8,420 nt of DNA from JBFELU01 sp041551965 (GTDB lineage: Bacteria; Actinomycetota; Acidimicrobiia; Spongiisociales; UBA11373): the NCBI GenBank assembly GCA_041551965.1, contig JBFELU010000090.1:1-8420 (forward strand). Reading direction: 5' to 3'. Positions 6,749 through 8,420 of the stretch are shown piece after piece (positions within the stretch are counted from its first letter, which is position 1; each line of letters opens with the position of its first letter). Both the position numbers and the translations under genes were made by a program. The notes under the pieces were generated by a model. It was not told the DNA's origin. It searched no databases and saw only the letters and a program-made list of their open reading frames with translations.

Positions 6749-6766
6749 TAGGGACCAAAGTCCCTA
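6749..6766. promoter_or_regulatory. DosR/DevR-like binding site
   Basis: TAGGGAC-CAAA-GTCCCTA is a perfect 7-bp inverted repeat around 4 bases. On the minus strand it reads TAGGGACTTTGGTCCCTA. This fits the mycobacterial DosR consensus as I recall it (GGGACTTNNGNCCCT core; 20-base form TTSGGGACTWWAGTCCCSAA) with differences only in the outer bases and one central base. DosR is a NarL/FixJ-type response regulator that activates genes under low oxygen, NO or CO. The centre lies about 75 bases before the plus-strand ATG and about 44 bases before a possible transcription start near 6801, a usual activator position. It lies between two divergent respiratory units and could serve both. The regulator gene is not in the window. 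Confidence 0.65.
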
Positions 6767-6788
6767 AGAGCCGACCCCTGCACTGGGC

Positions 6789-6794
6789 GACAAT
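6789..6794 (+). promoter_or_regulatory. Possible -10 element for the multiheme cytochrome gene
   Basis: GACAAT matches 4 of 6 bases of TATAAT. There is no recognisable -35 at the right distance (6766-6771), which is what one expects of an activator-dependent promoter with the DosR-like box abutting that position. Weak evidence. Confidence 0.3.
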
Positions 6795-6800
6795 CCTTAG

Positions 6801-6810
6801 GAACGCGTTC
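6801..6810. repeat. Perfect 10-bp palindrome GAACGCGTTC
   Basis: It lies 22 bases before the plus-strand ATG, close to the expected transcription start. A repressor operator at that position would block transcription. A separate CCTAAG (6763-6768) / CTTAGG (6796-6801) inverted repeat ends at its edge. Confidence 0.4.
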
Positions 6811-6821
6811 ACAAGCGCGGG

Positions 6822-6828
6822 GGAGGAG
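6822..6828 (+). promoter_or_regulatory. Ribosome binding site of the multiheme cytochrome gene
   Basis: GGAGGAG lies 4 bases before the ATG at 6833 (6 bases counted from the GGAGG core). It is strong and supports this start, which opens directly into a lipoprotein signal peptide. Confidence 0.75.
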
Positions 6829-6832
6829 ATAC

Positions 6833-8420
6833 ATGCAACCGAGACACGGGCTCAAGGCCATCGGGGCGCTGCTCGTGGCGTTCGCCTTGGTCATGACCGC
6901 CTGTACCGACGATGACGCGGAAGACACGACAACGACCGCCGCCGAAGAAACGACAACCACGGCGGCACCACCCGAGACGACGGTTCCGTCCGACACGGGT
7001 GGGGAGGAGGTCGCACTCGAGATCCCGTTCCTCGCGCGATGGGAGTCGTCGCCGCACAACGCTGCGGAGGACGAGGCCTTCGTTCATTGGAACGAGGACG
7101 ACCCGCAGGTGGTCCCCGCGGCCTGTGCCAGGTGCCACAGCACACCCGGCTATCTCGACTACATCGGGGCCGACGGGACTGCGGCGAACTCGACCGATGC
7201 CGACCATCCGGTGGGCACCACGATCGAGTGTGTGGCGTGCCACAACGACGTGACGGTCGCCATGGACACCGTGCTCATGCCGTCCGGCATCGAGCTGACG
7301 GGGCTCGGCGACGAGTCGCGCTGCATGCAGTGCCACCAGGGTCGCCACTCGACCGTCAGCGTCAACGCTGCGGTCGAAGAAGCCGGAGTCGACGACGATA
7401 CGGTGAGCGAGGACCTCGGGTTCCTGAACATCCACTACTACGCCGCGGCCGCCAGCAAGTACGGCACCGAGGCGAAGGGTGGGTACGAGTACGAGGGCAA
7501 GACCTACGACGCCTTCTTCCAGCACGTGGAGGGATACTCCACCTGCATCGAGTGTCACGACGTGCACACGCTCGAGCTCAAGATCGACGAGTGCGCGGTA
7601 TGTCACACCGGAGTGGCATCGGTGGAGGACCTCTACAACGTCAGAATGCCCGGCTCGCTCGTCGACTTCGACGGTGACGGCGATCTCACTGAGGGCATCT
7701 ACTACGAGCTGGAGGGTGTGAGGGCTCTGCTGTACGAGGCGATCCAGCGGTACGCCGCCGACAATGTCGGCACCGGGATCGTCTACGACGCACATGCCTA
7801 CCCGTACTTCTTCACCGACCTGAATGGGGACGGTGAAACCGGTGAGGACGAAGCCAACTTCGGCAACCAATACGCCACCTGGACGCCGCGGCTGTTGAAG
7901 GCCGCCTACAACTACCAGGTGTCGTTGAAGGACCCCGGAGCCTTCGCCCACGGCGGCAAGTACCACATCCAGTTGATGAGCGACTCCATCGAGGACCTCA
8001 ACAGCGTCCTGGGCAATCCGGTGGCCACCGAGGCCACGCATCGGATCGACCACGGACACTTCGCAGGATCCGAGGAAGCGTTCCGTCATTGGGACGAGGA
8101 CGAACCTCCGGTGGTCCCGGGAACCTGTTCCCGGTGCCACTCGGCAGGTGGGCTCCCGCTGTATGTCCAAGAGGGCGTGACGATCGCACAGCCGCCGGCT
8201 AACGGCTTCCTGTGCTCGACATGTCACGCCAACGTCGGCGAGACGTGGGACCGCCATGAGGTGGCCTCGGTCACGTTCCCCAGCGGCAACACCGTCGACA
8301 GCGGTGACAACAGCGCCAACCTGTGCATGACCTGTCACCAGGGTCGAGAGTCTTCGGCCAGCGTCGATCGGCTCATCGCCGACATCGGCGACGACGAGAC
8401 GAGCGAGGCTCTGCGGTTCC
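6833..8420 (+). CDS. Multiheme c-type cytochrome lipoprotein, at least eight hemes, 3' end cut by window edge
   Basis: 529 residues are visible without a stop. A lipoprotein signal ends in the lipobox VMTAC (Cys24), followed by an acidic and Thr-rich tether (25-54). CxxCH motifs begin at Cys98, 133, 164, 238, 254, 432, 461 and 488. Many other His residues are available as second axial ligands, so bis-His hemes are likely. Two EF-hand-like loops occur at 278-289 (DFDGDGDLTEGI) and 339-350 (DLNGDGETGEDE), suggesting calcium binding. Residues 76-197 recur as 410-529, so the mature protein is probably at least a two-unit repeat. Between heme 5 and the repeat are WTPRLLKAAYNYQ and KDPGAFAHGGKYHIQ, motifs I associate with large multiheme cytochromes but cannot assign to a named family. 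It is lipid-anchored outside the membrane and is divergent from the Fe-S/NrfD operon, so it may be that complex's electron acceptor or a terminal reductase. Confidence 0.88.
   Translation, partial: MQPRHGLKAIGALLVAFALVMTACTDDDAEDTTTTAAEETTTTAAPPETTVPSDTGGEEVALEIPFLARWESSPHNAAEDEAFVHWNEDDPQVVPAACARCHSTPGYLDYIGADGTAANSTDADHPVGTTIECVACHNDVTVAMDTVLMPSGIELTGLGDESRCMQCHQGRHSTVSVNAAVEEAGVDDDTVSEDLGFLNIHYYAAAASKYGTEAKGGYEYEGKTYDAFFQHVEGYSTCIECHDVHTLELKIDECAVCHTGVASVEDLYNVRMPGSLVDFDGDGDLTEGIYYELEGVRALLYEAIQRYAADNVGTGIVYDAHAYPYFFTDLNGDGETGEDEANFGNQYATWTPRLLKAAYNYQVSLKDPGAFAHGGKYHIQLMSDSIEDLNSVLGNPVATEATHRIDHGHFAGSEEAFRHWDEDEPPVVPGTCSRCHSAGGLPLYVQEGVTIAQPPANGFLCSTCHANVGETWDRHEVASVTFPSGNTVDSGDNSANLCMTCHQGRESSASVDRLIADIGDDETSEALRF
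7058..7423 (+). repeat. Internal coding repeat, copy 1 (hemes 1-3)
   Basis: Residues 76-197 of the multiheme cytochrome. Shared marks with copy 2 are EAFxHWxEDxPxVVP, then CxRCHS, CxxCH and CMxCHQGR, and a closing acidic SExL stretch. Protein identity is clear but not complete, so the duplication is old. Confidence 0.8.
8060..8419 (+). repeat. Internal coding repeat, copy 2 (hemes 6-8)
   Basis: Residues 410-529 of the multiheme cytochrome, offset about 324-334 residues from copy 1. The window ends at the matching phenylalanine. If the unit is complete, at least two more hemes and another EF-hand region should follow beyond the right edge. Confidence 0.8.

Larger units (their letters stand above)
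6497..6832. other. Divergent intergenic control region
   Basis: 336 bases separate the minus-strand operon from the plus-strand multiheme gene. No ORF here looks coding; the open frames are Arg/Pro-rich. The left part (6497-6700) is very GC-rich and holds an inverted repeat TTCGGC/GCCGAA (6561-6566 and 6580-6585) around the palindrome GCGATCGC, plus a 12-base direct repeat. The right part (6700-6832) is less GC-rich and holds the DosR-like box and several other short symmetric elements. I find no convincing -10/-35 pair for the minus-strand operon. If its promoter is near the DosR-like box, its leader would exceed 200 bases. Confidence 0.7.

Noticed and set aside
6809..8338. Long minus-strand open frame (509 codons) opposite the multiheme cytochrome
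   Set aside because: The plus strand has a strong ribosome site, a lipoprotein signal and eight CxxCH motifs. The antisense product is Val/Gly/Arg-rich with no family signature.

Overview
The window is high-GC DNA from a bacterium that looks like a Gram-positive actinobacterium, perhaps of the Acidimicrobiia. That is inferred from the GC-rich codon use and from runs of threonine serving as linkers in exported proteins. No rRNA, tRNA or marker gene is present to confirm it. Six protein genes fill almost the whole window. All six look like respiratory or redox proteins acting in the membrane or on its outer face. I see no mobile element, CRISPR array or RNA gene.

Layout. Five genes lie on the minus strand and read right to left from about 6496 to the left edge. 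They encode (1) a membrane-anchored four-cluster [4Fe-4S] protein of the NrfC/PsrB/DmsB type, (2) a ten-helix NrfD/ActC-type quinone-reactive membrane subunit, (3) a diheme cytochrome with an Ig-like domain and two membrane helices, (4) a hexaheme cytochrome built of six consecutive monoheme domains plus a C-terminal membrane anchor, and (5) a membrane-anchored PQQ-type sugar dehydrogenase cut by the left edge. The first three junctions overlap or nearly touch and the last is 55 bases, so this is most simply one operon. On the plus strand, starting at 6833 and cut by the right edge, is a large lipoprotein multiheme cytochrome with at least eight CxxCH motifs, two EF-hand-like loops and an internal duplication.

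The two units diverge from a 336-base intergenic region. It holds a near-perfect DosR/DevR-type palindrome (6749-6766), a perfect 10-bp palindrome (6801-6810) and other short repeats. A DosR-type site would fit control by oxygen, nitric oxide or redox state.

How the parts may work together (inference). The NrfD subunit would exchange electrons with menaquinol. The Fe-S protein would carry them across four clusters, and the diheme and hexaheme cytochromes would take them away from the membrane. The multiheme lipoprotein would be the outermost wire or reductase. No molybdopterin catalytic subunit is present in the window, so this resembles a quinol:cytochrome oxidoreductase related to alternative complex III or Nrf/Qrc modules rather than a classical molybdoenzyme. 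A role in extracellular electron transfer or anaerobic respiration is plausible but not shown by the sequence alone.
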